A stretch of DNA of 7,626 bases from an uncultured Planctomycetaceae bacterium. GTDB taxonomy: Bacteria; Planctomycetota; Planctomycetia; Pirellulales; UBA1268. Shown here piece by piece: positions 6,889 through 7,626 of this stretch. The notes under the pieces are model-generated. The model was given only the letters and a program-made list of their open reading frames with translations, made no database searches and was not told where the DNA came from. Location: positions 1-7,626 of the forward strand of contig CALAZQ010000549.1 in the NCBI GenBank assembly GCA_937926325.1, read 5' to 3'. A program made the position numbers and the translations under genes. Every line of letters starts with the position of its first letter. Positions within the stretch are counted from its first letter, which is position 1.

Positions 6889-6966
6889 CCAGCTATCAAT
6901 GTAGCTGGCAGTGGTGGCCACCGCCACCGCCCGGAGACGAGGGCTTTTCTCTGGCTTGCTAGCCAG
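6889..6966 (-). promoter_or_regulatory. Cluster of three inverted repeats in the leuC leader
   Basis: Between the methyltransferase-like gene and leuC lie three perfect inverted repeats. CCAGCTA (6889-6895) pairs with TAGCTGG (6902-6908) around 6 nt, ending 30 nt before the leuC ATG. GGTGGCCACC (6913-6922) is a 10-bp palindrome. CTGGCT (6951-6956) pairs with AGCCAG (6961-6966) around a loop that holds part of the upstream gene's stop codon. None is followed by a T tract on the minus strand, so simple termination is not supported. They could be a regulator-binding site or leader RNA structure for the leu genes. A 13-codon frame from a GTG in this leader ([13 protein letters not shown]) has no leucine codons, so classical leucine attenuation is not indicated. 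Confidence 0.35.
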
Positions 6967-7498
6967 CTTGCCGCAGAATGGTCTGGCTGGCGAGATCGGC
7001 GACCCGCTCATGCGACACCTCCTGCCAGGTGCTCGAGGCGTCTCTGACAACCTCCTGCATAAGCACGGTTCCGGGACGAGTGACTCGCTGAAGAAAGAAC
7101 CAGCAGCGGGTCAGATTCTGTCGGTCCGTGCTGGACGAGACCAGCACGAGATCAAAACCTCCCAGCTGATTACAGAGCCTCGCGAGCGAGGAGTCGGCGT
7201 TGCCGGGGACCAGTTGAATCCGGCCCAGCCCGTGCAGCCGCCGATGGGCCTCCTTGAGCGTCACTCCCGCCGGATCCCCCGGAAGCCGAGCCTCGAATCG
7301 ATCAAGCCCCACATAATGCACCGGTCCCAGACTATTGGCAACGCCAAGGAGTCGTTCCGTTCGTTCAAGTGTGCCCAGGCCGAGTTCAAGGATTTTGGCA
7401 GGCCGACGGTCGAGCACCAGCCGGAGCAACGGCCGCTCGACCGCGGGGCTTGAAAACCGCGTCAGCCAGATCCGCCTGAAAAAGCCGACGCCACTCAC
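6959..7498 (-). CDS. Methyltransferase-fold protein of unknown substrate
   Basis: This is a probable class I SAM-dependent methyltransferase-like protein of 179 aa. The SAM-binding core is visible: motif I ILELGLGTLERT (36-47), an acidic residue after beta-2 (HYVGLDRFEA, D66), a motif III-like VPGNADSSL (98-106) and a beta-4 strand FDLVLVSSS (115-123). Two features differ from strong family members: the third Gly of motif I is Leu, and beta-4 lacks the usual Asp just after the strand. It may therefore have weak or altered activity. The start is uncertain. The GTG at 7498 is preferred because GAGG lies 9 nt upstream and the conserved GFFRRIWLTRFSSP follows at once. A GTG at 7588 gives 209 aa, and the frame stays open to the window edge, so a longer protein is possible. 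It is the first visible gene upstream of leuC on the same strand. Confidence 0.72.
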   Translation of the reverse strand: MSGVGFFRRIWLTRFSSPAVERPLLRLVLDRRPAKILELGLGTLERTERLLGVANSLGPVHYVGLDRFEARLPGDPAGVTLKEAHRRLHGLGRIQLVPGNADSSLARLCNQLGGFDLVLVSSSTDRQNLTRCWFFLQRVTRPGTVLMQEVVRDASSTWQEVSHERVADLASQTILRQAG

Positions 7499-7626
7499 AG
7501 CTGCTGCCCTCTTCCCTGAAAAGATGCCTTCTTCGTTCAGGGAGAAATCGTCGGAGCGGTCTGTCAACCTTGAGTGGCGGCGATTCACACCAGCCTGACC
7601 GGCAGAGCCCGCAGACTCTCGCCAGG

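Noticed and set aside
6860..6945. Leucine attenuator leader peptide before leuC
   Set aside because: The short frame available in this leader, starting at a GTG, contains no leucine codons, and there is no terminator-like stem with a T run.

Overview
The window is GC-rich chromosomal DNA (roughly 60-65% G+C judged by eye) carrying single-copy housekeeping genes plus small lineage-restricted genes. Two of the unassigned proteins, a UVR-motif protein at 719-1519 and a short TPR protein at 4404-4724, look like types I associate with Planctomycetota. The mixed use of clear, weak or absent Shine-Dalgarno sites also fits that phylum. The phylum call rests on protein recognition, not on a search. 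I see no phage, transposase, CRISPR, tRNA or rRNA.

Left part (1-4374, all + strand): two imperfect tandem copies of a ~40-nt repeat (1-80) lie upstream of arfB, a GGQ-motif peptidyl-tRNA hydrolase that rescues stalled ribosomes. Next come the 266-aa UVR-motif protein behind a structured leader, a low-confidence small hypothetical (1722-2069), an M24 Xaa-Pro-type metallopeptidase with all five metal ligands (2109-3230), and bioB, the biotin synthase (3334-4374).

Right part (4404 to about 7498, all - strand): transcription runs leftwards through a methyltransferase-fold protein, leuC, leuD and the TPR protein, meeting bioB tail to tail with 29 nt between them. LeuC and LeuD are the two subunits of isopropylmalate isomerase in leucine synthesis. 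The TPR gene is 41 nt behind leuD and is probably carried on the same transcript.

How the genes work together: leuC and leuD form one enzyme; BioB and LeuC are both [4Fe-4S] enzymes. The other genes have no obvious shared pathway. No novel multi-gene system is visible. The items most worth a second look are the repeat, the inverted repeats in the leaders of arfB, the UVR gene and leuC, the TPR gene attached to leuCD, and a coding-like frame at 1546-1710 not explained by the annotated genes.
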